A stretch of 64,000 nucleotides of DNA, from positions 1 to 64,000 of the forward strand of contig CAYOUV010000011.1 in the NCBI GenBank assembly GCA_964407265.1, written 5' to 3'. Both the position numbers and the translations under genes were made by a program. Each line of letters begins with the position of its first letter. The stretch's first letter is position 1. A model generated the notes under the pieces. It ran no database searches and was not told the origin of the DNA. It saw only the letters and a list, made by a program, of their open reading frames with translations. The DNA comes from CAYOUV01 sp964407265. GTDB taxonomy: Bacteria > Chloroflexota > Anaerolineae > Anaerolineales > Villigracilaceae. Below are positions 43,904-53,155 of the stretch, in pieces.

Positions 43904-45003
43904 TGACCGACATTATCGATCGCATGCTCGATTTGGCAATTGAAATTCAGCAAATCCCGGCGCCGACTTTCGCAGAAGGGCAGCGGGCCAGGTTCGTGCA
44001 TGGACTGTTCCTGGAAGAAAATCTGGCTGATGTCTCGATCGACACAGTCGGAAATGTCTATGGCAGATTGATGGGAAGTAGTGATTCTGCCCCGCTAATC
44101 GTCAGCGCTCACCTTGATACGGTTTTCCCAATCGAGACGAATTTACAGGTCACTCGCCAGCCAGACCGGATTGCCGGTCCCGGTATTGGGGATAATTCTC
44201 TCGGTGTGGCTGGCTTATTTGGTCTGTTGTGGGCCTTGCGCGAGCGAAAAGTGAAATTACCGGGTGATGTATGGCTGGTGGCCAACGTCTGTGAGGAGGG
44301 CCTGGGCGACCTGCACGGAATGCGCGCTGTGGTCGAGCGCTTCGGTGGGGATGTGTTGGCTTATCTCGCGCTGGAAGGAATGGCGCTCGGGCATATTTAC
44401 CATCGTGCGCTGGGCGTCTCGCGTTACCGGATTTCTGTAAAAACTGCCGGAGGCCATTCCTGGATCGATTATGGTCGCCCTTCTGCAGTACATGAGCTGG
44501 CCTCGCTGATTACCAACCTGACTTCTATGGCCCTACCCTTCGACCCGCGCACGACGATCAATGTGGGCCGGATCGTGGGTGGGACCTCCGTCAATACTGT
44601 GGCTGCTGAGGCCCATTTGGAATTGGACCTGCGCTCCGAGAGTGCGGAGGTGCTTTTCAGTCTTGTGCGCAAAGTGGAAGCTTTGGCCAATGGATACCAG
44701 CGCGAGGGCGTGAGCATCACCATGGAGAATATCGGACAGCGCCCTGCTGGGGAAATCCCAGCCGATCATCATCTGGTGATATTGGCCGAGGAATGTTTGC
44801 GCGAGCAGGGCCTCAATCCGATCCTGACCATTGGTTCAACCGACGCGAATATCCCGCTTAACCGGGGTTACCCCGCCATCTGTCTGGGGATTACATCCGG
44901 CGCCGGAGCACATACAATCCTGGAGTTCGCTTATACCGAACCCTCAGCAAGTGGGATCGAACAGTTATTGAGCTTTGTGAGTAAAGTGTGGGATAAGAAG
45001 TAA
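43903..45003 (+). CDS. M20-family metallopeptidase
   Basis: 366 aa. First metal ligand and catalytic Asp in SAHLDTV, bridging Asp in GIGDNSLG, catalytic Glu pair in CEEGLGD, a dimerisation domain (about 175-285), and terminal His in GAGAHTI. Family members are peptidase T, carboxypeptidase G2 or acyl-amino-acid deacylases. It overlaps the kinase gene by one base, so the three proteins are made together. Confidence 0.9.
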   Translation: MTDIIDRMLDLAIEIQQIPAPTFAEGQRARFVHGLFLEENLADVSIDTVGNVYGRLMGSSDSAPLIVSAHLDTVFPIETNLQVTRQPDRIAGPGIGDNSLGVAGLFGLLWALRERKVKLPGDVWLVANVCEEGLGDLHGMRAVVERFGGDVLAYLALEGMALGHIYHRALGVSRYRISVKTAGGHSWIDYGRPSAVHELASLITNLTSMALPFDPRTTINVGRIVGGTSVNTVAAEAHLELDLRSESAEVLFSLVRKVEALANGYQREGVSITMENIGQRPAGEIPADHHLVILAEECLREQGLNPILTIGSTDANIPLNRGYPAICLGITSGAGAHTILEFAYTEPSASGIEQLLSFVSKVWDKK

Positions 45004-45035
45004 GGGTAATCCGGTCGACCAGGCCGCGTGCAATT

Positions 45036-45326
45036 TCAATCCAAGCCCTTCCAATATTTCAATGGGTTGACTTTTGCCTTTGACTGCCAGAGGCACAGGA
45101 CTTCATCGCGTTCGAGCGAGGAGTTGATCACTTGGCCGATATCCGCCAGGGCCAGTAGGTTGCTGCGTTCTTCCTCATAGTCGACCAGGTCGCGGCTGAG
45201 TTGATAAAGAATTCCTTCGACCTCGGTCAATTCTTGCAACGCTTGTGTTGGAATCTCCTTTTGCTGGGACTGTAAGTTGGATCGGATCCCTCCAATTTGC
45301 TTGCTGAGAGCCATTAAATTTTTCAA
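45036..45326 (-). pseudogene. Truncated GAF-sensor-type fragment
   Basis: 96 aa. The helical N-terminus and the segment ALADIGQVINSSLERDEVL match the run-in to a GAF domain in sensor proteins, but the frame stops where that domain should begin. No ribosome site is seen. It lies 41 bases past the transglutaminase gene. Best read as the stump of a longer sensor gene, though a small functional coiled-coil protein is possible. Confidence 0.5.
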
Positions 45327-45367
45327 GCGATAACTTTGGGTGAGTCTCTTCTGTCATCCCATTAATT

Positions 45368-47698
45368 TTAGACCGGATGCGGTAAATATTGCCTGACTGT
45401 CTTCCATGCACGTTCGAGCAGGCCGCCGGCTGTGTATTTCCAGATAACCAGACTGGCGCGATATGCGCGGTCCACGTCCCCCGGGCGCGGGCTGTAAAAT
45501 GAAGTCTGGTGTTCCCCAACCAGAATTTGGATGGCAGGGGCGGCGCCCGGGATAATTTCAGTTAGGACGCTGGCCCGTTCGGCTGGTGTGTCATCATAGG
45601 TGGGTGGTTTGCCAAGCCAGCGCAGGCTGGTGTTGATGGTCTCAAAGGCCCGTTCTATTGGAGTGGCGCGCGCCATACGGGCTGCACGCAGCAACCACTC
45701 AGGTGCGTTCAAGTCGTTCCGTTCCAGGGTAGCGATCAAGGTCAGGATGAGAACGTTGCTCAATCCAAACCGGCGATTTAGCAGCCAGAACAATAGGATG
45801 AGCGCAAGCGGGATTACCCAGATAGCAATTGTGCGGGCCTGGACCCACAACCAAAAGGCTGCATTTGGCCCGATCGGAATCTGTTGTTCTTCGGGAATTG
45901 GCAGCTCGCGATCTCGTTGGGCCTGAGTCGGAAGGTTTTGGCCGTTTGCGCCGGACTGGGTCGGGTCCTGTTCGCGGCCTTGTGGGCGAATGAGTGGGTC
46001 CTGGTTAGCGGTCGGTTCGAATTCAACCCAGCCGACTCCCGGAAAAAAAACTTCCGGCCAGGCGTGATAGTCACGGTGCCGCACGATGTAATCGTTCTTA
46101 TCGTTCAGTTCACCTTGGGCAAACCCGACTGCTATCCGAGCCGGAATGCCGAGTGAGCGCAACATCAGCACCTCAGATGTGGCGTAATAATTGCAAAAGC
46201 CTTCCTTGTAGTCAAATAAAAACCATTCGATTGGATTTTCCTCTGCCGGTGGTGTCCGAATCGAAGGGGAGTATTTTATTTCCTTGCGCAGCCATTGGGT
46301 AATGGCTTCCGCTTTGTCGTATGGCGTCCCAGCATCTTGGGTTGTTTGTTGAGCCAGGTTGCGGATGCGCGTTGGGAAATCCTGTGGAAGTTCCAGGTAG
46401 CGCTCCGTGACCCAAGCCGGATAATCAGTTCCAGCCCCACGCATCTGAATGACGGTCGGATTGCCGATGGCAGCGCGCGTCTGGTAGGTTTCCCCGGCTT
46501 CGAGCAACTCTCTGGATTGGAAAAGATATACATCCGTATAGCCTTCTGGGGTGTAGGAAAGCGTCACCTCCGTCGGTCGACTAACCCATAGCGGCTGGGA
46601 TGCGTCATATAAGGTGTACTGGCGCACATTGAGCGTAAATGCAAAATCCACGATGCGCCGGCCGAAAGCATCCGGGATGGGCAGGTTTGTGTCTTTTGGA
46701 GAAAACGATTGGATTGATTTGGAAGAGGTCTTCCATTGATTATTTTCATAATCGTCATACACGCGGCCACGCCAGTAGTAACGAGGTGGATTGTTGCTCA
46801 ACGCTTGAGGATGAACGCTGAATACCACCTCATCACTTAACGATACGCCGGTTCCCAGGGCAAGTTGGTTGCCAAAAAATTCTGTACCGACAACCTCGGT
46901 TCCCTGGATGGAAGCCAGGGCATCCGAAATGCGGTCACGCAATCCCTGCCAGGGTTGTGAGACCTGATCCCAGGTGTCAGCCACAAGGGGGATCTTCGAG
47001 AGTGTTCCAGGCAAAGTCCAGGAAGCCAGCACGATAATAGCTGAAGCGATGAGTGTTCCATTGATTAAGTCCATACTGGTTTCAGGGACCAGGAAGACAC
47101 GACGCTTGCGCCATTCCACGTTGTTGCGCAAGTAATTCAAACGCCCCAGCAATAATAGTGCCAGGAATATAAAGAATGCCAGGAACCAGATACGTAGAGG
47201 GGAAGTCTTGTCGTAAACCTGAACGATCATGATCGCTAAGCCGGATGGCAGGATGGCAACCAAAAAATTAGCATGCCGTGTCAGCCAGTAACCCGCTACC
47301 AATCCGATCGTCCAGTAAATGATTGCCAGCACGCTAATGAAAAACAGCCAATCCTCTACAGGCTGTTGTTGTGAGAATTGACCGAGCGAGTAAGCCAGGC
47401 GACCGCCCAGGCTGACCAGGCGTTCGTTGATATTTAATTCACCGGAAATGGCCAGGGAAAGTTGCAATGGGATACTGAACAGGCTATAGCCAAAAGCCAG
47501 GAATGCTACTGTACGCCGATTGAAAAGACTTTGCCCGAGCACGATTCCCAGAAGCACGCCAATGACGGTCAGCGTCTCGACATAATCCAGATGTGGGGCC
47601 CATTGGGTCACACCCAAACGTACAACCGCAGTGAATACCGCGGCCAGTAAAATTCCTGCCGAGGGTAGGTCCCACCAGCGCGTGGGTGAGTTTTCCAT
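45368..47698 (-). CDS. Membrane transglutaminase-like protein (TgpA family)
   Basis: 776 aa from ATG 47698 (an in-frame GTG at 47722 is possible). Seven N-terminal helices (about 10-240), an external transglutaminase domain with Cys in GFCNYYAT and His in RDYHAWPEV, and the third position as EFEPT rather than the usual DPT. One more helix (about 600-620) precedes a C-terminal DUF4129-like tail. TgpA proteins act on surface proteins and often sit in MoxR/DUF58 clusters; none is present here. Confidence 0.88.
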   Translation of the reverse strand: MENSPTRWWDLPSAGILLAAVFTAVVRLGVTQWAPHLDYVETLTVIGVLLGIVLGQSLFNRRTVAFLAFGYSLFSIPLQLSLAISGELNINERLVSLGGRLAYSLGQFSQQQPVEDWLFFISVLAIIYWTIGLVAGYWLTRHANFLVAILPSGLAIMIVQVYDKTSPLRIWFLAFFIFLALLLLGRLNYLRNNVEWRKRRVFLVPETSMDLINGTLIASAIIVLASWTLPGTLSKIPLVADTWDQVSQPWQGLRDRISDALASIQGTEVVGTEFFGNQLALGTGVSLSDEVVFSVHPQALSNNPPRYYWRGRVYDDYENNQWKTSSKSIQSFSPKDTNLPIPDAFGRRIVDFAFTLNVRQYTLYDASQPLWVSRPTEVTLSYTPEGYTDVYLFQSRELLEAGETYQTRAAIGNPTVIQMRGAGTDYPAWVTERYLELPQDFPTRIRNLAQQTTQDAGTPYDKAEAITQWLRKEIKYSPSIRTPPAEENPIEWFLFDYKEGFCNYYATSEVLMLRSLGIPARIAVGFAQGELNDKNDYIVRHRDYHAWPEVFFPGVGWVEFEPTANQDPLIRPQGREQDPTQSGANGQNLPTQAQRDRELPIPEEQQIPIGPNAAFWLWVQARTIAIWVIPLALILLFWLLNRRFGLSNVLILTLIATLERNDLNAPEWLLRAARMARATPIERAFETINTSLRWLGKPPTYDDTPAERASVLTEIIPGAAPAIQILVGEHQTSFYSPRPGDVDRAYRASLVIWKYTAGGLLERAWKTVRQYLPHPV

Positions 47699-47933
47699 GT
47701 GTTGAGTGTACAATAACGTCACCTGCCCGTCAATTCTACGCAGGTATGGATACGACTAGTACTGCAAGGTGGTATCGCCTGGCTCTTGTCTGCCAAGGAC
47801 TGTTTTGCCTGGCTGGCAACCTGTCTAAAAGTACATCCTTAAACACAAGAAGTGGATTGTGGAGGTAACCTTGATTTGTACATCTCAGTAGGCAAACCTT
47901 ACTGATTTGTCCGTTATTTCTGAGGATGCAATC

Positions 47934-47942
47934 TGATATAAT
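47934..47942 (+). promoter_or_regulatory. Extended -10 promoter (TGATATAAT)
   Basis: Perfect TGn-TATAAT, 50 bases before the protein kinase start, in an otherwise featureless 270-base divergent region. Confidence 0.65.
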
Positions 47943-47992
47943 CGACGGGATTAAGGTTGCAGACAATCCCATGTGGAGATTAGAATAGCAGC

Positions 47993-50110
47993 ATGACCCT
48001 CGAACGTGGAACGTTGTTGCATAAACGCTATCGGATCGTCGAGATTCTCGGTCAGGGCGGGATGGGCTCTGTCTATCGTGCGGTGGATGAGAATCTGGGC
48101 GTCGAAGTGGCTGTAAAAGAAAATCTTTTTACAACGGATGAATACGCACGCCAGTTTCGCCTAGAAGCCGTCATCCTTGCAAATTTGCGGCACCCAAACC
48201 TGCCTCGCGTAACCGATCACTTTGTCATCGGTGACCAGGGTCAGTATCTCGTAATGGATTACATCGAGGGGGAAGATCTGCGCCAGCGCATGGAGCGTCA
48301 GAGCACGATCCCGGAAGAAGAAGCCATTCTGATCGGCGCTGCGATGTGTGATGCCCTGGCGTATTTACACAGCCGAAAGCCGACGATTATTCATCGCGAT
48401 ATCAAACCTGGTAACGTCAAGATTACATCCACGGGCGAGATTTATCTGGTCGATTTCGGTTTGGCCAAAGTCGTTCAGGGTAGCCAAGCCACGACGACCG
48501 GTGCGCGTGCCATGACCCCCGGATATTCCCCGCCGGAACAATACGGTACGGCGCGCACAGATTCCAGAACCGATGTTTATTCCCTGGGTGCGACCCTGTA
48601 TGCAGCTCTGACCGGCATCATCCCTGAGGACGGGCTGGCACGCGCGATGGACAACGCCGAATTGACTCCCATCCGCAAACGCAACCCGAAAGTCTCGCGC
48701 CGACTAGCGGCTGCAATTGAAAAGGCCATGGCTGTCAAGTCGGAAGACCGATTCCAGACGGCCGATGAATTCAAAAAAGCGCTGCTGAGTTCAAATTCCA
48801 AAACGCAGCGCGTGATGAGTGATTTTGTTGTCCCTCCTGCTCCTGAAATTGAAGAACAACCCGGGGATGAGAAAAACAATGCCAGGATTGAATCTCCTCA
48901 GATTTCACCGATTACGCCTCCTTCTTCGATTAACACTGTTCCACCTTCTCAACCACCTTCCCAACCTATCTTAGGGAAGGATTTGGGTTGCGGGCCAATT
49001 GCGCTGGCTGTGATATCGTTGGTCATTGTCATTTCTTTATTTTTTGCATTTAATTCAAAATTGCGCGCATCGGTAGTTGGTATTTTTGTCCCATCGCCTA
49101 CACCTTCACCTACCCCGACACAGGTCGCTTCAACCCCAACATCGTTAGAATCTCGCACCTCCACGCCGACATTGACGATTACTCCCAGGCCAACCTCCAC
49201 ACCCACCCCGACCAGTACGCCCACGGTCACACCGACGCCTTTGGGCGGCAGCGTGGGGCAAATCGCTTTTGTTTCCGACCGTACCGGCGTAGCTCAACTC
49301 TATGTCATCAATGTGGACGGTAGCAATTTGCATCCCATTACGAATGTCCCGGATGGCGCATGCCAGCCATCCTGGTCACCGGATGGGAAACGTTTAGTAT
49401 TTATTTCGCCCTGTGCATGGAGTAAGGAATTTTATCAAACGACTTACCCCGACTCCACCCTTTATACAATCAGAGTGGACGGGACCGGTTTACAACAATT
49501 ATTAACTGAGCCTGGAGGGGATTTCGATCCCGCCTGGTCTCCGGACGGCAGGCATATTGCGTTTACTTCGTTGCGCGATGGGTATATGCAAATTTATTCC
49601 TATAATCTGACCGACCAATCCCTGGTGCGCCTGACCGAAACGCCCAAGAACGAAGAAACACGCCAACCGGCTTGGTCGCCATCTAGCAACCAGCTCTTAT
49701 ATGTCCTCAAGCGTTTCGGTGCCTACCAGATCTTTGCGATGACCGATTTGGGTCAGAATCCGATCCAGATTGCGCGCCGGGGAACGCAATATTGGGATCT
49801 GCTCCCGGTCTGGGCGCCGGATGGGGAAACGATCTATTTTAGTGAGCGACCTTCGGATGGCCCGACCCAGCCTTGGTTAATGGCCATAGGTTATGAGGAA
49901 CGTGGAACGGAGGGCGAGCGTGTGTCGATCGCAAATCCACCGATTCTAGATGTGGATGTTTCACCGGATGGGTCCTGGATAGCCTATGAAGGGATCGAAT
50001 CATCTAATAATGACATCTTTTTGTTGAACCTGACGGATGGGGAAACCAAACGTCTGACCAAGGATCCTGGCAATGATTGGGACCCGACCTGGCGACCAAG
50101 TCTGCCTTAG
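47993..50110 (+). CDS. PknB-like Ser/Thr protein kinase with extracellular PD40 beta-propeller
   Basis: 705 aa. Kinase domain (about 10-265) with GQGGMGSVY, VKE lysine, catalytic HRDIKPGN and DFGLAK, and GYSPPEQYG activation segment. A Pro-rich stretch, one membrane helix (about 325-345) and a Thr/Pro linker follow. The C-terminal half has five WSPDG-type PD40/TolB repeats (WSPDGKR, WSPDGRH, WSPSSNQ, WAPDGET, VSPDGSW). Such a propeller would sit outside the cell and could sense a ligand or surface stress. Confidence 0.93.
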   Translation: MTLERGTLLHKRYRIVEILGQGGMGSVYRAVDENLGVEVAVKENLFTTDEYARQFRLEAVILANLRHPNLPRVTDHFVIGDQGQYLVMDYIEGEDLRQRMERQSTIPEEEAILIGAAMCDALAYLHSRKPTIIHRDIKPGNVKITSTGEIYLVDFGLAKVVQGSQATTTGARAMTPGYSPPEQYGTARTDSRTDVYSLGATLYAALTGIIPEDGLARAMDNAELTPIRKRNPKVSRRLAAAIEKAMAVKSEDRFQTADEFKKALLSSNSKTQRVMSDFVVPPAPEIEEQPGDEKNNARIESPQISPITPPSSINTVPPSQPPSQPILGKDLGCGPIALAVISLVIVISLFFAFNSKLRASVVGIFVPSPTPSPTPTQVASTPTSLESRTSTPTLTITPRPTSTPTPTSTPTVTPTPLGGSVGQIAFVSDRTGVAQLYVINVDGSNLHPITNVPDGACQPSWSPDGKRLVFISPCAWSKEFYQTTYPDSTLYTIRVDGTGLQQLLTEPGGDFDPAWSPDGRHIAFTSLRDGYMQIYSYNLTDQSLVRLTETPKNEETRQPAWSPSSNQLLYVLKRFGAYQIFAMTDLGQNPIQIARRGTQYWDLLPVWAPDGETIYFSERPSDGPTQPWLMAIGYEERGTEGERVSIANPPILDVDVSPDGSWIAYEGIESSNNDIFLLNLTDGETKRLTKDPGNDWDPTWRPSLP

Positions 50111-50116
50111 AAACCA

Positions 50117-50149
50117 AAAAACTCCCGCCAACCTTTTGGCGGGAGTTTT
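50117..50149. terminator. Convergent bidirectional terminator
   Basis: 13-bp stem AAAACTCCCGCCA with a short loop and T4AGT4, between convergent genes. Confidence 0.9.
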
Positions 50150-50165
50150 AGTTTTAATCGGGATT

Positions 50166-52535
50166 TCAGGCTCGATAAGCCAACAGGCGCAAACCGTTCA
50201 ATACCACGATGACGGTGCTGCCCTCATGGCCGACCACACCGAGTGGCAGGGCCAGATTGGCACCGAAGGCGCTTGCGACGAGAATGACAATCACAGCCAG
50301 GGCAAAGGTCAGATTCTGCCAGACCACGCGTTTGGCATGGCGCGCCAGTCCAATTGCAAAAGGAATTTTGTGCAGGTCGTCGGACATAAGCACCACATCG
50401 GCGGTTTCGATGGCAACGTCCGTGCCAGCCCCACCCATGGCGATGCCAATGTCGGCCGTAGCCAGAGATGGCGCGTCGTTGACGCCATCCCCAACCATTG
50501 CTACCGGGCCATATCGCTGTTGGATGCTTTTAAGAACGGTGACCTTGTCCTGCGGCAGCAGCCCGGCATGAAATTCGTCCACTCCGGCGCGCTCGGCAAT
50601 CGCGGCTGCTACGCGCTCATTGTCGCCGGTCAGCATGACGACGCGCTCGATGCCGGCTTGTTTGAGGGCCTTGATCATCTCGATTGCATCTTCGCGCAGC
50701 GAATCCGCCACAGCGATCAGGCCCAGCCAGCGCGGAAGCCCGCTCTGGGAATTGGCGCAATAGACATACATGGCGGTTTGCCCGTCTTCTTCCAGGCTGC
50801 GGGCCTGCGCCAGGATTTCTTGCGGAATGTCGACGCCGCGCTCGGTAAAAAGACGCTCGTTCCCAATCCATAGTATGCGGTCATCGAGGTGACCCTCCAC
50901 TCCCTGCCCGGGGATGGCGCGGAATCCGGTAGCAGTTGGCAACTCTATGTCCCGGTGATGAGCCGCCTGGACGATCGTCTTAGCTAATGGGTGCTCGGAG
51001 CGCGATTCAACCGCTGCCGCCAGCCGTAGCAATTCGTCTTCCCCCATGTGATTGTAAGTTTTGATAACTGTCAGCTTGGGCGTGCCCGACGTCAATGTTC
51101 CGGTCTTGTCGAAGGCCAGGGCTTTGAGCGTTGCGGTTTTTTCCAGGTGTACACCGCCCTTGAAGAGCACGCCGTTGCGTGCGCCGTTGGCGATCGCCGA
51201 GAGAAAACTGGCCGGGGTGGAAATAACCAGCGCGCAAGGCGAAGCGACGACCAGCCAGGTCATGGCGCGATAGAATGTGGATTGAAAATCGTTGCCGAGG
51301 AAGAAATATGGCACGACGATCAGCAGGAGTGCTGCGCCAAGCACGAAAATTGCATAGCGTTGTTCAAAATCATCCAAAGCGCGCTGCGTGTTGGCTTTGG
51401 TCGATTGGGCTTCCTCGACCATTTGGACGATGCGTGCCAGGGTGGTGTCCTTGGCGAGACGCGTGACACGGATCTCCAGCGCGCCGGTCCCATTGACCGT
51501 CCCGGCAAAGACCGGATCGCCGTCCCCTTTGTGGACCGGCATCGACTCGCCGGTGATGGTGGCTTGATCGACATCAGATGTGCCGCTGATGACTTCGCCG
51601 TCGATCGGGAAGCGCTCGCCAGGGCGGACGATGACCATATCGCCCAGGGTCAACTTATCGATCGGTATATTAACCAACCGCGATCCTCGTCGGACAGTGG
51701 CGATCGAAGGCCGGAGATCGAGTAGTTTTTCAATGGCCTTGCGGCTGCGGTCCATGGCGTAGGTTTGCAGCGTGTTGGAAAGCGAGAACAGGAACAACAA
51801 GGTCGCTCCCTCGGCCGGCTGGTTGACGATGGCCGCACCTAAAGCGGCGACGATCATCAGCAGGTCCACATTAAGAGTTTTTTGCTTGAGAGCTTGAATG
51901 CTGGCCAGCAGTCCAAACCAGCCACCTGCAAGGTAAGCAACAGCATAGAGTACGACAACTGCAACGGAGTTCAATCCGAGCCTGGAACCGATAAAAGCTG
52001 CCAGGGTGGTCACGGCGGTCAGGATAGTGAAGGTAATTTCGAGCTTGTCCTGGGGAATGCCTTTCGAGGCCCGCTTTTCTTCTTTTTCGGGCCTCAGGAA
52101 TGTAGCTTCAACTTCCAGGTTTTCAGTGGTCATCAGGCGCGGCTGGTTGAGCCGGACTTCGATGGTGTTATTGCGAAATTCGGCTTTTGGGAGTCTGGCT
52201 GCCATTTGGTATTGGCTGACGAGTTGCTGTGATAATTCGCCGGCGCAACCAGCACAGGCTTCTTCGCCGCGGGCTGCTTTGGCAGCGCATTGCGCGACCC
52301 GTGTTGAAGCGACCTGCCCGGCTTTTTGAATGATATGCAGCGCGTGCTCATTACTTAGAATTCGCGGATCAAATACAGCTTTCAGGCTGCCGGTGTCATA
52401 GTCATAATCAACTTCATGAATACCGGCATATCCCTGCAGCGTGTCTGAAAAGACATCCGTGCAGCGTGTGCCTGAAATGGGGAGTTTGGTTTCGGTGTTT
52501 CCTTTGGTAGTCATTTGGGTGGTGTCCTCGGTCAT
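50166..52535 (-). CDS. P1B-4-type metal-transporting ATPase (Fe2+/Co2+/Zn2+ efflux)
   Basis: 789 aa from ATG 52535, which overlaps the regulator stop (ATGA). An N-terminal ferredoxin-like/HMA-type domain includes a CAGC motif (CAAKAARGEEACAGC). It has phosphorylation motif DKTGTLT, TGES, and the membrane metal site SPC in VASPCALVISTP; the last helices carry HEGST. SPC plus HEGxT defines subgroup P1B-4 (CoaT, CtpD, PfeT), not the CPC Zn/Cd or Cu pumps. With a PerR-like regulator it most likely expels iron. Confidence 0.9.
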   Translation of the reverse strand: MTEDTTQMTTKGNTETKLPISGTRCTDVFSDTLQGYAGIHEVDYDYDTGSLKAVFDPRILSNEHALHIIQKAGQVASTRVAQCAAKAARGEEACAGCAGELSQQLVSQYQMAARLPKAEFRNNTIEVRLNQPRLMTTENLEVEATFLRPEKEEKRASKGIPQDKLEITFTILTAVTTLAAFIGSRLGLNSVAVVVLYAVAYLAGGWFGLLASIQALKQKTLNVDLLMIVAALGAAIVNQPAEGATLLFLFSLSNTLQTYAMDRSRKAIEKLLDLRPSIATVRRGSRLVNIPIDKLTLGDMVIVRPGERFPIDGEVISGTSDVDQATITGESMPVHKGDGDPVFAGTVNGTGALEIRVTRLAKDTTLARIVQMVEEAQSTKANTQRALDDFEQRYAIFVLGAALLLIVVPYFFLGNDFQSTFYRAMTWLVVASPCALVISTPASFLSAIANGARNGVLFKGGVHLEKTATLKALAFDKTGTLTSGTPKLTVIKTYNHMGEDELLRLAAAVESRSEHPLAKTIVQAAHHRDIELPTATGFRAIPGQGVEGHLDDRILWIGNERLFTERGVDIPQEILAQARSLEEDGQTAMYVYCANSQSGLPRWLGLIAVADSLREDAIEMIKALKQAGIERVVMLTGDNERVAAAIAERAGVDEFHAGLLPQDKVTVLKSIQQRYGPVAMVGDGVNDAPSLATADIGIAMGGAGTDVAIETADVVLMSDDLHKIPFAIGLARHAKRVVWQNLTFALAVIVILVASAFGANLALPLGVVGHEGSTVIVVLNGLRLLAYRA

Positions 52536-52960
52536 GATTTGTGTTGGCAATCGGGGCATAGTCCGTAATACAGGACGCGGGCGCCAAGTAGTTTATAGCC
52601 GGAGGCTTCGGTAATTTCTGCATCCAGGTGAAGTACATGTTGACTGGGGATATCGACGATCTTATTGCAGGATAGACACGCCAGATTTACATGAGGTTCT
52701 GTATCCGGGTCGTAATGAACCGTATCATCCCCGGCCGAACCCAGGATGTTGATCGCTCCCAGGCTGACCAGCGTATCCAGCGTGTTGTACACTGTCGCCA
52801 GGCTGAGGGAGGTGAACTGCGGTTTTAATTCGCCATAGATCGTGGCCGCGGTTGGATGTTCTTCGCTTTCAGCCAGTAACTTGCAAATTGCAACCCGCTG
52901 CGGGGTAATCCGCATGCCGGCTTGTTGCAGGGTAGTCGATAAGGTTTTGAAATCTGACAT
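52532..52960 (-). CDS. Fur-family repressor, PerR-like
   Basis: 142 aa. Winged helix (RITPQRVAICKLL, LATVYNTLD) with PerR-like HPTA (regulatory His), a YD position matching the PerR regulatory Asp, and EPHVN where PerR has HxH (second His replaced by Asn). Zinc CxxC pairs are CLSC and CPDC. It overlaps the ATPase start and faces two Per-box-like sites. It is expected to release DNA on peroxide or metal stress and derepress the pump. Confidence 0.85.
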   Translation of the reverse strand: MSDFKTLSTTLQQAGMRITPQRVAICKLLAESEEHPTAATIYGELKPQFTSLSLATVYNTLDTLVSLGAINILGSAGDDTVHYDPDTEPHVNLACLSCNKIVDIPSQHVLHLDAEITEASGYKLLGARVLYYGLCPDCQHKS

Positions 52961-52973
52961 GTTCCGTCCTAAA

Positions 52974-52988
52974 TTAGAACTATTATAA
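52974..52988 (-). promoter_or_regulatory. PerR-box-like operator 1
   Basis: TTAGAACTATTATAA matches the TTATAATnATTATAA Per-box at 12 of 14 defined positions, 14 bases upstream of the regulator start. Confidence 0.65.
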
Positions 52989-52990
52989 AT

Positions 52991-53005
52991 TTGTAGTTAT
53001 TATAA
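52991..53005 (-). promoter_or_regulatory. PerR-box-like operator 2
   Basis: TTGTAGTTATTATAA matches the Per-box at 12 of 14 defined positions. Its spacing of 17 bases from operator 1 would allow two dimers side by side. Confidence 0.6.
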
Positions 53006-53068
53006 ATAAAATTAAGGTTTTGTCAAGTTGTTCTAAGGCTACTTACGGTAACTCTTACGTTCCTCTTA

Positions 53069-53097
53069 TTGACTGACATTTTCAGGCATGTTATCAT
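53069..53097 (+). promoter_or_regulatory. Sigma-70-type promoter of the hrcA operon
   Basis: TTGACT (53069-53074), 17-base spacer, TATCAT (53092-53097). The predicted start near 53104 places CIRCE just inside the transcript. Confidence 0.75.
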
Positions 53098-53110
53098 TAT
53101 TGACGCAAAG

Positions 53111-53137
53111 TTAGCACTCTCAAATCGAGAGTGCTAA
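53111..53137 (+). promoter_or_regulatory. CIRCE element (HrcA operator)
   Basis: Perfect TTAGCACTC-N9-GAGTGCTAA, the HrcA-binding inverted repeat, 19 bases before the hrcA start. Confidence 0.98.
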
Positions 53138-53155
53138 AATAAATGGATATCTTTT

